Source: Vibrio ostreicida
Lineage (GTDB): Bacteria; Pseudomonadota; Gammaproteobacteria; Enterobacterales; Vibrionaceae
DNA length: 64,000 nt
Assembly (NCBI RefSeq): GCF_013074385.2
Contig: NZ_JABEYA020000009.1
Coordinates: 62,001 to 126,000 of the forward strand
Direction of reading: 5' to 3'
Shown: in pieces, positions 50,356-59,505 of the stretch
Layout of the letters: each line of letters begins with the position of its first letter
Numbering within the stretch: the first letter of the stretch is position 1
The notes under the pieces: model-generated
Told to the model about the DNA's origin: nothing
What the model saw: only the letters and a program-made list of their open reading frames with translations
The model's database searches: none
Position numbers and translations under genes: made by a program

Positions 50356-51062
50356 ACCGTCAACATTGGGCGAGTTGGCTTGAGGAGTCAATCAGGGATC
50401 ATCGCTTAGACGACGATGAAAGGCGATACTTACAATCTGAATTAGCGGAAGCCGTGATGTCAGATGAGGACCGTTCATTCCTGCGCAATCAAAGTTTAAA
50501 ATTAGCGAAGAACGCAATGACACATCACGCTGACCCAATCGCCATTTTACGTTGGGTCGAACGCATTATCAAAGTGCTGGATAATGTCAGAATTGCTCAA
50601 ACTAGCGAGGTAGCAACAAGCTGGTTTTCGCCGGGAAGGAGTTGTGCGACGGGCATAATCGAACAGCTAAAGCTAGCAAGAGCCTCGATAGAGATATGCG
50701 TCTTTACCATTTCAGATGATCAATTGACCAAGCAGATTCTAATGGCCCATCAGAGAGGTATTCAGGTACGGGTTATTACGGATAATAATAAAATAAATGA
50801 TAGAGGGAGTGATATTAATTATCTGGCAGAGTCTGGTGTGCCCGTTAAAATTGATACCACGCCTTATCACATGCATCATAAGTTTGCGATTTTTGATCAA
50901 ACGAGGATGATAAACGGTAGCTTTAATTGGACGCGCAGTGCTTCTAAATATAATCAAGAAGACATTACTTTGACCGATGATGTCCGATTTCTTCAATCGT
51001 TCTCAATGCAGTTTGAGAAATTATGGCAGCAATTTCCCTGTCACAATCCGGTATTGAAATAA
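50352..51062 (+). CDS. Single-HKD phospholipase D-like protein
   Basis: The 236-residue product carries one HKD motif, HHKFAIFD (H175, K177, D182), followed by MINGSFNWT with the usual G/S-N-W-T. This places it with PLDc_2/Nuc-like proteins, which act as dimers on DNA, RNA or phospholipids. The first 85 residues form a helical acidic domain (DDDERRYLQSELAEAVMSDEDRSFLR) not seen in simple Nuc nucleases and perhaps used for docking. No signal peptide or membrane segment is seen, so it should be cytoplasmic. Its ATG overlaps the ATPase stop codon and it precedes the TelA gene by 10 nt. Substrate unknown. Confidence 0.85.
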   Translation: MNRQHWASWLEESIRDHRLDDDERRYLQSELAEAVMSDEDRSFLRNQSLKLAKNAMTHHADPIAILRWVERIIKVLDNVRIAQTSEVATSWFSPGRSCATGIIEQLKLARASIEICVFTISDDQLTKQILMAHQRGIQVRVITDNNKINDRGSDINYLAESGVPVKIDTTPYHMHHKFAIFDQTRMINGSFNWTRSASKYNQEDITLTDDVRFLQSFSMQFEKLWQQFPCHNPVLK

Positions 51063-51072
51063 GGAACCGATA

Positions 51073-52137
51073 ATGACGGACCTCATGACGAAACAGAAAG
51101 AAAGCTCAAGTATGGTAACAACACCCGAGATCGTAGCGATAGCAGATGGCTTTAACCCGTTTGATAGCGTTGCAACGATCACCTTCGGCCGTGAAGCCTT
51201 GGAAGACATTACCGCTTTTTCTGACTCAGTGCTTGAAAAGGTGCGAGTGAGAGACAGCGGTGAAGCGGGCGCAATTCTTCAGGCAATGGTGGCATCAATG
51301 GACAGCCGTCCATTTGAGCAGATGGGTAAACGTAATGTGTTGTCACGTTTACCCTTGATTGGAGAGTTATTTGATTCGTTTAAAACGTTCGCAGAGAGCT
51401 TTCATTCAGTGAAAACTCAGCTGGATTCGTTAGCGGAGCGGTTACAGGGTCAGGAAGTGAAATTGGCTCACGATATCAATCAACTCGATGCGTTGTACCG
51501 ACACAACTTGGAATTACTCAAAGGGCTTGAGCAATATATCGCAGCGGGTCACTATAAATTGGCGCAAATGAATGAAGAGGTTTTACCAAGTTTATTGACC
51601 AAATCTGAGCAGAGCAATGATGCACTTGATGCGCAAGAGTATCGAGATGCAACACAGGCGGTCGCTAGACTTGAAAAGCGAGTTCATAATTTGGAGTTAA
51701 CTCGACTCGCCGCGATTCAGACTGCGCCACAAATTCGGCTGTCTCAGGAAGGGAATAAGATGCTAATGGAAGATATTCAGGACATCGTACACAACACCTT
51801 CCCACTGTGGAAACGCCAATTCTTAATTGCGATTTCGAATTATGAGAAAGAGCAGGCTTTGCAGGTGACCCGAGCGGTAAAAGATTACACTAACCAACAA
51901 TACGTAAAAAATGCTGAAAAGCTAAAGATCTTGGAAGAACAAATCGCTGAAAATTACCAAAGGGGTATTCTTGATATTGATTCGTTGCAAACGGTCAATC
52001 AACTGACAATCGAGACCCTGAGTAATACCTTGTCCCGTGTAAAGGAGGGTAGGGAGCAAAGAGAGAAAACCCAGCAGGTGCTTGAGCAGGCAGAATTGGA
52101 GCTCAAATCTGCTTTGCAGCAGTCGCTTCAAAGTTAA
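51073..52137 (+). CDS. TelA-family protein (toxic anion resistance)
   Basis: The 354-residue product belongs to the TelA/KlaA family: it has RLPLIGELFDSFKTFAESFHSVKTQLDSLAERLQGQE near residues 90-130 and LWKRQFLIAISNYEKEQALQVTRAVKDYTN around residues 240-270, with long helical coiled-coil stretches. The family was named for tellurite resistance plasmids and is tied by gene neighbourhood to Ter stress systems; its biochemical role is not known. AAGGA lies before the ATG. It is the last gene of the operon, followed by a strong terminator. Confidence 0.88.
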   Translation: MTDLMTKQKESSSMVTTPEIVAIADGFNPFDSVATITFGREALEDITAFSDSVLEKVRVRDSGEAGAILQAMVASMDSRPFEQMGKRNVLSRLPLIGELFDSFKTFAESFHSVKTQLDSLAERLQGQEVKLAHDINQLDALYRHNLELLKGLEQYIAAGHYKLAQMNEEVLPSLLTKSEQSNDALDAQEYRDATQAVARLEKRVHNLELTRLAAIQTAPQIRLSQEGNKMLMEDIQDIVHNTFPLWKRQFLIAISNYEKEQALQVTRAVKDYTNQQYVKNAEKLKILEEQIAENYQRGILDIDSLQTVNQLTIETLSNTLSRVKEGREQREKTQQVLEQAELELKSALQQSLQS

Positions 52138-52148
52138 TACTTATTGAG

Positions 52149-52173
52149 CAGTGGCCAAATGGCCACTGTTTTT
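52149..52173 (+). terminator. Terminator of the flotillin operon
   Basis: CAGTGGCC / GGCCACTG with an AAAT loop and a T5 tail, 11 nt after the TelA stop. Confidence 0.92.
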
Positions 52174-52209
52174 GCACTGCGATAGAGCGTGTAAAGTAAC
52201 GTAGGAAAA

Positions 52210-52695
52210 ATGCACATGATATTGAATGAGCAGTTGGGGAACTTAATGCAATCCCAAGCATTAATGTTAACAACAGCAGAATCTTGCACTGGCGGCGGGG
52301 TTTCTACTGCAATCACGGAGGTCGCTGGAAGCTCTGCATGGTTTGATCGTGCATTTATCACCTACAGTAATGAAGCGAAAATGGACATGTTGGGCGTCAA
52401 CCCAGAAACGTTGACTCGTCATGGTGCGGTCAGTGAGCAGACTGTTGAGGAAATGGTGAAGGGGGCCTTGGACAACTCTAAGGCTAACATCGGTATTTCA
52501 GTGAGTGGTATTGCTGGGCCGGGAGGAGGAACCGAAGAAAAACCGATCGGAACGGTTTTTTTAGCCTGGGCAGATGAAAAAGGGTGGTTGAAGACCTGTT
52601 GTTACCGCTTTAAAGGTAATCGAGCTCAAATACGTCAGCAAGCGGTCGAAGCCGCTCTGCAGGGCTTATATGCAGAACTGCTCTCCCGTTGCTAA
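52210..52695 (+). CDS. pncC: Nicotinamide-nucleotide amidase PncC (CinA C-terminal domain)
   Basis: PncC hydrolyses nicotinamide mononucleotide to nicotinate mononucleotide in pyridine-nucleotide recycling. The 161-residue product is the stand-alone CinA C-terminal domain: LTTAESCTGGGVSTAITEVAGSSAWFDRAFITYSN, GAVSEQTVEEMVKGAL and ISVSGIAGPGGGTEEKPIGTVFLAW, all conserved. AGGA precedes the ATG. It lies directly upstream of recA, the usual neighbour. Confidence 0.95.
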   Translation: MHMILNEQLGNLMQSQALMLTTAESCTGGGVSTAITEVAGSSAWFDRAFITYSNEAKMDMLGVNPETLTRHGAVSEQTVEEMVKGALDNSKANIGISVSGIAGPGGGTEEKPIGTVFLAWADEKGWLKTCCYRFKGNRAQIRQQAVEAALQGLYAELLSRC

Positions 52696-52760
52696 GCAAA
52701 CTAAAAATTTTGAACAATGAAAGAGATAAAGTCTAATTTTAAAAAAAGTTCACACAGCTA

Positions 52761-52788
52761 TGGAAACTGTATGAATAAACAGTATAAT
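52761..52788 (+). promoter_or_regulatory. recA promoter with LexA box
   Basis: TGGAAA (-35, 52761-52766), a 16-nt spacer that is itself the SOS box CTGTATGAATAAACAG (52767-52782, both half-sites perfect), then TATAAT (52783-52788). The E. coli recA promoter has the same layout, with the LexA site filling the spacer. Confidence 0.92.
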
Positions 52789-52877
52789 GATTGTCATTGA
52801 TTGCCCCGAAAACATTCTGGGTCAAAGATACGCATTCAAATTTCATCGATGAGCAGATGAATTATTCGGAGAAAGTG

Positions 52878-53918
52878 ATGGACGAGAACAAACAAAAAGC
52901 GCTCGCCGCTGCGCTAGGTCAGATTGAAAAGCAATTCGGTAAAGGTTCCATTATGCGCCTTGGCGATAACCGCGCAATGGATGTAGAAACGATTTCTACC
53001 GGTTCACTTTCTTTGGATATTGCACTGGGCGCTGGCGGCTTGCCAATGGGGCGTATTGTTGAAGTTTATGGCCCAGAATCATCGGGTAAAACGACCCTAA
53101 CGTTAGAGCTGATTGCAGCGGCGCAACGTGTAGGAAAAACGTGTGCCTTCATTGATGCAGAACATGCTTTGGACCCTGTTTACGCTAAGAAACTGGGTGT
53201 TGATATTGATGCTCTTTTGGTTTCGCAACCGGATACGGGCGAACAAGCCCTTGAAATCTGTGATGCGCTTGCTCGTTCAGGTGCCATAGACGTTATGGTG
53301 GTCGATTCTGTTGCTGCTTTAACTCCTAAAGCTGAAATTGAAGGGGAGATGGGTGACAGCCATATGGGCCTTCAGGCACGTATGCTTTCTCAAGCAATGC
53401 GTAAGCTGACAGGTAACCTAAAGCAATCAAATTGTATGTGTATTTTTATCAACCAAATCCGCATGAAAATTGGTGTAATGTTTGGTAATCCAGAAACGAC
53501 CACGGGTGGTAATGCTCTGAAATTCTATGCGTCTGTACGCCTTGATATTCGTCGTACTGGTTCTATCAAGGATGGCGATGAAATTGTGGGTAACGAAACT
53601 CGCATAAAGGTTGTTAAGAACAAGATTGCAGCACCGTTTAAACAAGCAGAAACACAGATTTTGTACGGTCAGGGCTTTAACCGCGAAGGTGAGTTAATTG
53701 ATCTGGGTGTTAAGAATAAGTTGATTGAAAAAGCCGGTGCTTGGTACAGCTATAATGGCGATAAGATTGGTCAGGGTAAAGCGAATGCGGGTAAATTCCT
53801 ACGTGAAAATACCGAGGCTGCTGTCACTATCGATGCCAAACTCCGTGAAATGTTGCTAGTTACGGCTCCAGTTGAAGAGCCTGAAATCGGTGAAATGCCG
53901 AAAGAAGAAGAGTTCTAA
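52878..53918 (+). CDS. recA: Recombinase RecA
   Basis: RecA drives homologous strand exchange and triggers LexA self-cleavage. The 346-residue product has Walker [11 protein letters not shown] (about residues 66-75), Walker [13 protein letters not shown], the L1/L2 loops and the acidic C-terminal tail ending KEEEF. I chose the ATG at 52878 ([15 protein letters not shown]) with GGAG upstream; an open frame continues 87 nt upstream but would run back across the promoter start region. Regulated by the LexA box in its promoter. Confidence 0.99.
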   Translation: MDENKQKALAAALGQIEKQFGKGSIMRLGDNRAMDVETISTGSLSLDIALGAGGLPMGRIVEVYGPESSGKTTLTLELIAAAQRVGKTCAFIDAEHALDPVYAKKLGVDIDALLVSQPDTGEQALEICDALARSGAIDVMVVDSVAALTPKAEIEGEMGDSHMGLQARMLSQAMRKLTGNLKQSNCMCIFINQIRMKIGVMFGNPETTTGGNALKFYASVRLDIRRTGSIKDGDEIVGNETRIKVVKNKIAAPFKQAETQILYGQGFNREGELIDLGVKNKLIEKAGAWYSYNGDKIGQGKANAGKFLRENTEAAVTIDAKLREMLLVTAPVEEPEIGEMPKEEEF

Positions 53919-53964
53919 TTTCCTTTTTTTCACAATTGATGAGAAAGCAGCACATTACAATAAT

Positions 53965-53991
53965 GAGGTCTCTTGAATAGAGGCCTCTTTT
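53965..53991 (+). terminator. Terminator of recA
   Basis: GAGGTCTCT / AGAGGCCTC (9 bp, one G-U pair) with a TGAAT loop and a TTTT tail. Confidence 0.85.
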
Positions 53992-54185
53992 CATTTTGGG
54001 CACGAATAGTCATTCATGACGACATCAGCGTGACGTTCAATGTTTCAACTAAGAATAATCAGTGGTCACATTCAGCCGCTAGAAATAGTGGTGTAAGAGC
54101 GACAAAAAGGCGTATCGCATTTCGTTATGTATTCTGCGTGTTATGGGTCGGTGTCTAGACACTGACAACCTATTTAATAGTATCG
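53992..54185. other. recA-recX spacer between two terminators
   Basis: The recA-recX gap is 318 nt in all, and this inner part lies between its two terminators. It contains a perfect 12-bp palindrome GTGTCTAGACAC at 54151-54162. The short open frame here has poor coding character, so I see no protein gene. A small RNA ending at the second terminator is possible but I cannot place a promoter. Confidence 0.45.
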
Positions 54186-54213
54186 AAATGCCCTGCTTAC
54201 GCGGGGCATTTTT
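54186..54213 (+). terminator. Second terminator, upstream of recX
   Basis: AAATGCCCTGC / GCGGGGCATTT (11 bp with one G-U) with a TTAC loop and T tail, 23 nt before the recX ATG. Confidence 0.85.
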
Positions 54214-54236
54214 ATATCCAGTGAGTCATTATTTAT

Positions 54237-54704
54237 ATGCAGTACAAAAAATCTCCTACCGAGCTTTCTAGTAAAGAAGCCGCTATGCATCTACTGAGTC
54301 GGCGTGATCACGGTGAGTATGAGCTTTACCAAAAATTATCGCTTAAAGGATACGAGGAGGAGGAAATCCAAATTGCGGTTCGTTATTGCCTAGAGCATCA
54401 ATATCTCGATGATCACCGTTTCGCTCGAAGCCAAGTTCGTCAGCATGTTTACAAAGGCCATGGAGAACGCAGAATTCGGCAAGAACTCCGCCAAAAAAAA
54501 GTAGAACCAGTGGTCATTGAACTCGCGCTTGAAGAAGAGGCGCAAGATTGGTTTGAATTGGCAAGAACAGCGGCAGAAAAGAAATTTAAGGGCATAGTAG
54601 CGAAAGACAGTAAAGAGCAGGCAAAACAGGTGAGATTTCTTCAGTATCGCGGCTTTAGCTTCGAACAAATCAATTACGCACTTAAACCACACGGTGAAGA
54701 GTAA
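54237..54704 (+). CDS. recX: RecA regulatory protein RecX
   Basis: RecX caps and limits RecA filaments. The 155-residue, helix-rich product shows the three-helix repeats of the family: [66 protein letters not shown] and a C-terminal [18 protein letters not shown]. The length matches E. coli RecX (166) closely. It follows recA with two terminators in between, so expression probably depends on read-through or a weak local promoter. Confidence 0.95.
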   Translation: MQYKKSPTELSSKEAAMHLLSRRDHGEYELYQKLSLKGYEEEEIQIAVRYCLEHQYLDDHRFARSQVRQHVYKGHGERRIRQELRQKKVEPVVIELALEEEAQDWFELARTAAEKKFKGIVAKDSKEQAKQVRFLQYRGFSFEQINYALKPHGEE

Positions 54705-54835
54705 CCTTCGATATCTTGTGATGGGAAGGAATTTTCTTTTCAGCAGGCTCTTTTCCGCGAGAAAGCTAGTCGTGGCTGACGGCTTGATCTACAATACGGC
54801 AAAATTCTAACTCGACTATTTTCAGGAAGAGCTGC

Positions 54836-57418
54836 ATGTACATGAGCACTGATGAGGTTCGTAACGCGTTCCTCAAGTTCTTTGAGAGCAAAGGACACCA
54901 AATCGTAGAAAGTTCATCGTTAGTACCGCATAACGACCCAACCTTGCTGTTTACTAACGCAGGTATGAACCAATTTAAAGATTGTTTCTTAGGTTTAGAA
55001 AAACGGGCCTACACGCGAGCAACTACGTCGCAACGCTGTGTACGTGCGGGTGGCAAACATAACGATCTTGAAAATGTTGGTTTTACCGCTCGTCACCATA
55101 CTTTTTTTGAAATGTTAGGTAACTTTAGCTTCGGTGATTATTTCAAGCAAGATGCTATCGCTTTTGCATGGGAGTTTTTGACAGAGACCCTTCAGCTACC
55201 GAAAGAGCGTTTACTTGTCACTATTTACCAGACAGATGATGAAGCGTTTGATATCTGGAATAAAACAGTTGGGATCCCAGCCGATCGTATTGTGCGTATT
55301 GGTGATAAGAAAGGGGGTAAACCTTTCGAATCGGATAACTTCTGGCAAATGGGTGATACAGGACCGTGTGGCCCATGTACTGAAATTTTCTATGATCATG
55401 GTGAGCATATCTGGGGTGGTCGACCTGGCACCCCTGAAGAAGATGGCGATCGTTTCATAGAAATTTGGAACAACGTATTTATGCAGTTCAACCGTCAGTC
55501 AGACGGTACAATGGAACCTCTCCCTAAACCATCGGTAGATACGGGAATGGGTATAGAACGCATTTCTGCCATTATGCAAGGGGTGCATTCCAACTACGAA
55601 ATCGATGTATTCCAAACGCTTATCAAAGCGGCGGCGAAAGTGACAGGCTATGACGATCTTTCTAATCAATCACTGCGAGTCATTGCTGACCATATTCGTT
55701 CGTGCTCCTTCCTGATTGTGGATGGTGTTATGCCCTCGAATGAAGGTCGTGGTTATGTTCTACGTCGTATCATCCGTCGTGCGGTTCGCCATGGGAATAA
55801 ACTGGGTGCCAAGACGGTGTTCTTTCATAAGTTAGTTGGTGTCCTAGCAGAAATCATGGGCAGTGCAGGTGAAGAACTTAAGAAGCAACAAGCACTTGTT
55901 GAAAAAGTACTGCGCATTGAGGAAGAAAACTTCGGGCGCACACTTGAACGTGGCATGACCATTCTTAATGAAGCATTAGATAGTTTGAGTTGTGAAGTGT
56001 TAGACGGCGAAACCGTATTTAAGCTCTACGATACCTATGGTTTCCCTGCCGATTTGACCAACGATGTTGCACGCGAACGCGGGTTTGCTATCGATGAAAA
56101 TGGGTTTGAAAAGGCAATGGAAGTCCAACGTCAACGTGCACGTGAAGCTGGACAATTTGGTACTGACTATAACACCGCGATAAAAACGGACGTGCAATCA
56201 GAGTTTTGTGGCTACACAGGGACTGAGGCGAAGAGTCAGGTCGTCGAGATCTTTGTAGAAGGTGAAGCGGTCAGCTCGTTATCGGCGGGAGACAAAGCGG
56301 TCATTATTCTTGATGAAACGCCTTTCTATGCAGAGTCTGGTGGTCAGTGTGGTGATGCGGGTGTTTTGACAACTGATTCTGGTTTGTTCACTGTGGAAGA
56401 CACTCAGAAATTAGGCCACGCCATTGCGCACCATGGCGTGTTATCGGAAGGCGTGCTGGCGAAAAATGATAGTGTAGCGGCTTCTGTTGACCAAATGCGC
56501 CGCGCGTCTATCTCGCTCAATCACTCTGCCACACACTTATTGCACGCTGCACTGCGAGAGGTTTTGGGTGGGCATGTTGCGCAAAAAGGGTCGCTGGTTA
56601 AACCTGACAATTTGCGTTTTGATTTCTCCCATCTTGAAGCGGTAACGCCGGAAGAATTAAAGAAAGTAGAACGTTTAGTCAACGCTCAAGTGCGCCTCAA
56701 TCACATGATTGAAACCCAAATTATGGATATTGAATCCGCCAAGCAACAAGGGGCGATGGCTTTGTTTGGTGAAAAATACGACGACGAAGTACGGGTGCTG
56801 TCTATGGGGGACTTCTCTACAGAGCTTTGTGGTGGGATCCATGCGTCAAGTACAGGAGATATTGGTCTATTCAAGATCACTTCTGAGGGGGGTATTGCAG
56901 CAGGCATTCGTCGTATCGAAGCAGTAACAGGCGAAGCGGCATTGGATGCAGTGGATGCACAAACGTCGCTCTATGAGGAAAGGTTGTCAGAAGCCGCCTC
57001 TAAAGCGAAATCGTTAGAAAAAGAAATGCAGAAGCTGAAAGATAAAATGGCTGCCGCTGAAAGTGCCAACATTATGGGCAAGGTTCAGCAGATTCAAGGT
57101 ACTAACGTTCTGATCGCGGCATTGGAAGGCGCTGACAGTAAAAACCTTCGAACTATGGTCGATAATGCCAAGAATCAAATGGGCAGTGGTGTGGTTTTTC
57201 TGGCTAATGTTAGTGGGGATAAAATCAGTCTTATCGCCGGTGTAACAAAAGATTTGATTGGTTCGGTTAAGGCGGGTGACCTCGTGAAGATGGTTGCTGA
57301 GCAAGTCGGAGGCAAAGGGGGCGGTCGTCCAGATATGGCACAGGCTGGCGGAACTGATGTTGAAGCTCTACCACAAGCGATGCAATCTGTGCAGCCTTGG
57401 TTAGAAGGCCGACTATAA
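54836..57418 (+). CDS. alaS: Alanyl-tRNA synthetase
   Basis: AlaRS charges tRNA-Ala and edits mischarged serine and glycine. The 860-residue product starts with the class II catalytic core ([39 protein letters not shown]). It continues through the editing domain with HSATH and the zinc ligands of [11 protein letters not shown] (about residues 560-670), and ends with the DHHA1 C-Ala domain containing [23 protein letters not shown] precedes the ATG; a second ATG two codons on is possible. Standard position after recX. Confidence 0.98.
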   Translation: MYMSTDEVRNAFLKFFESKGHQIVESSSLVPHNDPTLLFTNAGMNQFKDCFLGLEKRAYTRATTSQRCVRAGGKHNDLENVGFTARHHTFFEMLGNFSFGDYFKQDAIAFAWEFLTETLQLPKERLLVTIYQTDDEAFDIWNKTVGIPADRIVRIGDKKGGKPFESDNFWQMGDTGPCGPCTEIFYDHGEHIWGGRPGTPEEDGDRFIEIWNNVFMQFNRQSDGTMEPLPKPSVDTGMGIERISAIMQGVHSNYEIDVFQTLIKAAAKVTGYDDLSNQSLRVIADHIRSCSFLIVDGVMPSNEGRGYVLRRIIRRAVRHGNKLGAKTVFFHKLVGVLAEIMGSAGEELKKQQALVEKVLRIEEENFGRTLERGMTILNEALDSLSCEVLDGETVFKLYDTYGFPADLTNDVARERGFAIDENGFEKAMEVQRQRAREAGQFGTDYNTAIKTDVQSEFCGYTGTEAKSQVVEIFVEGEAVSSLSAGDKAVIILDETPFYAESGGQCGDAGVLTTDSGLFTVEDTQKLGHAIAHHGVLSEGVLAKNDSVAASVDQMRRASISLNHSATHLLHAALREVLGGHVAQKGSLVKPDNLRFDFSHLEAVTPEELKKVERLVNAQVRLNHMIETQIMDIESAKQQGAMALFGEKYDDEVRVLSMGDFSTELCGGIHASSTGDIGLFKITSEGGIAAGIRRIEAVTGEAALDAVDAQTSLYEERLSEAASKAKSLEKEMQKLKDKMAAAESANIMGKVQQIQGTNVLIAALEGADSKNLRTMVDNAKNQMGSGVVFLANVSGDKISLIAGVTKDLIGSVKAGDLVKMVAEQVGGKGGGRPDMAQAGGTDVEALPQAMQSVQPWLEGRL

Positions 57419-57436
57419 GAGACACTCAAATGTGTG

Positions 57437-57470
57437 CGCTCAACCACGTAGGTGATTGAGCGTTATTTTT
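57437..57470 (+). terminator. Terminator of alaS
   Basis: CGCTCAA / TTGAGCG outer stem with a further CAC/GTG inner pairing, followed by TTATTTTT. Confidence 0.75.
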
Positions 57471-57475
57471 CTATA

Positions 57476-57524
57476 CCAAGGTGCAGTGGCTTTATCAATG
57501 TCCCCCTCACTGCACTTGGTTTTT
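57476..57524 (+). terminator. Second terminator-like hairpin upstream of lysC
   Basis: CCAAGGTGCAGTG pairs with CACTGCACTTGG (one bulge) around a 20-nt loop, followed by T5. It lies 76 nt before the lysC GTG and could be a tandem alaS terminator or an element of the lysC leader. Confidence 0.6.
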
Positions 57525-57599
57525 GTTGTTAATGCTGTATTCAATCGCCATTGAGTGAATTCAGCCAATAAGACTTTGGTCTTGGGAAGGTGAAGACTG

Positions 57600-58787
57600 G
57601 TGAAAAACACCCTTATCGTGCAAAAGTTTGGCGGAACCTCAGTGGGTTCTATTGAAAAAATCCACAAAGTCGCCGAACACATCATTAAGGAAAAAAATGA
57701 TGGTAATCAAGTTGTTGTTGTCGTTTCTGCCATGTCTGGCGAAACCAACCGACTCATGGGTTTGGCTAAGCAAATAGATGGTGTGCCAAGCGCCCGCGAG
57801 CTTGATGTTTTGCTCTCCGCTGGTGAGCAAGTGTCGATGGCACTACTGGCAATGACGTTGAATAAACAAGGTCATGTTGCACGTTCACTTACTGGGGCAC
57901 AGGCGAAGATTGTGACGGATAATTTACACAATGACGCGACGATTAAACACATTGATACATCGATAATTAAAGCTGAGTTGGCGCAGGATCATATCGTGAT
58001 TGTTGCTGGATTTCAGGGTATCAATGATGCTGGTGATATTACCACTTTAGGTCGGGGAGGATCAGATACGACAGCCGTTGTACTTGCCGGCGCGCTTCAA
58101 GCAGGAGAATGCCAAATCTTTACGGATGTTGATGGGATCTATACCTGCGATCCTCGTATCGTACCTAGTGCCAAGAGAGTTGATGTTATTGACTTTATTT
58201 CAATGGAAGAGATGGCGAGCAAAGGGGCTAAGGTCTTACACCTTCCGTCTGTGCAATATGCCGCTCAACATGGAATACCCCTAAGGGTGTTGTCGACTTT
58301 TGAAGGCGACGGAGGCAGTTTGGTTCAGGGGCAAGAATGCCAAAAGAACATCTGTGGAATCGCTGTAGAGCGCGAGATGATAATGATCCAAGTTGACCAT
58401 AACGCCCTCTCCAATCTAGAAAAAAAGTGCCGAATGATAGGTGTCCTAATCTGCAGTGTGATCGAACATCCAGAATGGACGGGTGTCGTGATTAAAGCGG
58501 ATGTTTATGCAAAGCTTAATCTGGTTTTTGGTGAAAAAATCCGCAATAGTGAACCCGTTAGTTTGTTGACTGTCATCGGACTTAAAGTGGAAGGATTGGT
58601 CGAACAGTCTTACGCTTTGTTATCTGAACAAGGAATTAACGTTGTCCATGCCGCGTTGAAACCACAGTCGTTAATGTTGATTTTGTTACCAGAATACATC
58701 GACAAAGCGGCCAACATACTTCATGATGCGTACATCATTTCCGAACAGGCATTCGATGGCCAGCAAAAATATGCCGTTTTAAGTTAA
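57600..58787 (+). CDS. lysC: Aspartate kinase
   Basis: Aspartokinase phosphorylates aspartate, the first step toward lysine, threonine, methionine and diaminopimelate. The 395-residue product has the kinase signatures VQKFGGTSVGS (residues 8-18), VVVSAMSGETNRL, TTLGRGGSDTTAVVLAGAL and FTDVDGIYTCDPRIVP. The C-terminal ACT region (about 265-395) is divergent: the usual regulatory SEIK-type motif is replaced by ALKPQSLM. The start is a GTG. At 395 residues it is shorter than E. coli LysC (449). Position between alaS and csrA is standard for vibrios. Confidence 0.93.
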   Translation: MKNTLIVQKFGGTSVGSIEKIHKVAEHIIKEKNDGNQVVVVVSAMSGETNRLMGLAKQIDGVPSARELDVLLSAGEQVSMALLAMTLNKQGHVARSLTGAQAKIVTDNLHNDATIKHIDTSIIKAELAQDHIVIVAGFQGINDAGDITTLGRGGSDTTAVVLAGALQAGECQIFTDVDGIYTCDPRIVPSAKRVDVIDFISMEEMASKGAKVLHLPSVQYAAQHGIPLRVLSTFEGDGGSLVQGQECQKNICGIAVEREMIMIQVDHNALSNLEKKCRMIGVLICSVIEHPEWTGVVIKADVYAKLNLVFGEKIRNSEPVSLLTVIGLKVEGLVEQSYALLSEQGINVVHAALKPQSLMLILLPEYIDKAANILHDAYIISEQAFDGQQKYAVLS

Positions 58788-58879
58788 TTTGGCATGAGAA
58801 TAGAGTTTACGAAAATATTACTTTTGTTGGATAATGGCCTCGTTGCAAGAAATATCAGAGATTATTCAAGGAGCACAGA

Positions 58880-59077
58880 ATGCTAATTTTAACTCGCCGT
58901 GTTGGCGAAACATTAATGATTGGTGATGAGGTCACAGTAACCGTACTGGGCGTCAAAGGTAATCAAGTCCGTATCGGTGTTAATGCTCCGAAAGAAGTGT
59001 CTGTACATCGAGAAGAAATTTATATGCGAATCCAGGCAGAAAAGGGTAATGGTAACGCTCCATCAGGAAATTACTAG
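58880..59077 (+). CDS. csrA: Carbon storage regulator CsrA
   Basis: CsrA is a small dimeric RNA-binding protein that blocks or stabilises target mRNAs at GGA motifs and controls carbon flow, motility and virulence. The 65-residue product reads [18 protein letters not shown] and contains [20 protein letters not shown] with the RNA-binding arginine. AAGGAG lies 8 nt before the ATG. A terminator follows, ahead of the tRNA array. Confidence 0.99.
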   Translation: MLILTRRVGETLMIGDEVTVTVLGVKGNQVRIGVNAPKEVSVHREEIYMRIQAEKGNGNAPSGNY

Positions 59078-59087
59078 CGATGGAAAG

Positions 59088-59111
59088 GCTGACATAATGT
59101 CAGCTTTTTTG
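59088..59111 (+). terminator. Terminator of csrA
   Basis: GCTGACA / TGTCAGC with a TAA loop and a T6 tail. Confidence 0.9.
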
Positions 59112-59214
59112 TGTTATTGGGCGGTATGTTACTAGTGAAAAGAGCGAATTAGCGTCGCTTTGATTAAATAGCCAACGCTTGGCTAAGTTTTTACTGCTTT
59201 TACCAAGAAAATGT

Positions 59215-59242
59215 TTGACATATTTTCGGTAAATCGTAATAT
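59215..59242 (+). promoter_or_regulatory. Promoter of the Ser/Arg tRNA array
   Basis: TTGACA (59215-59220), 16-nt spacer, TAATAT (59237-59242), ending 15 nt before the first tRNA. The following GTGCCTCC is a G/C-rich discriminator, as in stringently controlled stable-RNA promoters. Confidence 0.75.
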
Positions 59243-59257
59243 GTGCCTCCGCAAGAC

Positions 59258-59350
59258 GGTGAGGTGGCCGAGAGGCTGAAGGCGCTCCCCTGCTAAGGGA
59301 GTATGCGGTTTGTAGCCGCATCGAGGGTTCGAATCCCTCCCTCACCGCCA
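59258..59350 (+). tRNA. tRNA-Ser (anticodon GCT)
   Basis: A 93-nt class II tRNA with a long variable arm, acceptor stem GGTGAGG / CCTCACC, anticodon GCT in the loop CTGCTAA, TTCGAAT T-loop and encoded CCA. Identical to the copy at 59506. Confidence 0.97.
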
Positions 59351-59406
59351 TTCTTGCATTGCTCCTCGGAGCAGCTTTAAAACGGTTTCTTGATGAAGAA
59401 AATAGT

Positions 59407-59483
59407 GCGCTCGTAGCTCAGCTGGATAGAGTACCTGGCTACGAACCAGGCGGTCGAAGGTTCGAATCCTTCCGAGCGCGCCA
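59407..59483 (+). tRNA. tRNA-Arg (anticodon ACG), acceptor type B
   Basis: A 77-nt cloverleaf with acceptor stem GCGCTCG / CGAGCGC, anticodon ACG (read as ICG after deamination), TTCGAAT T-loop and encoded CCA. Identical body to the copies at 59925 and 60185. Confidence 0.97.
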
Positions 59484-59505
59484 TATTACTTTTCAAGAGA
59501 GACAA

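Noticed and set aside
53973..54158. 61-codon open frame between recA and recX
   Set aside because: It begins inside the recA terminator hairpin and has no ribosome site or family resemblance.
57463..57599. Lysine riboswitch upstream of lysC
   Set aside because: The space is shorter than the about 180-nt aptamer and the sequence shows only a simple hairpin.
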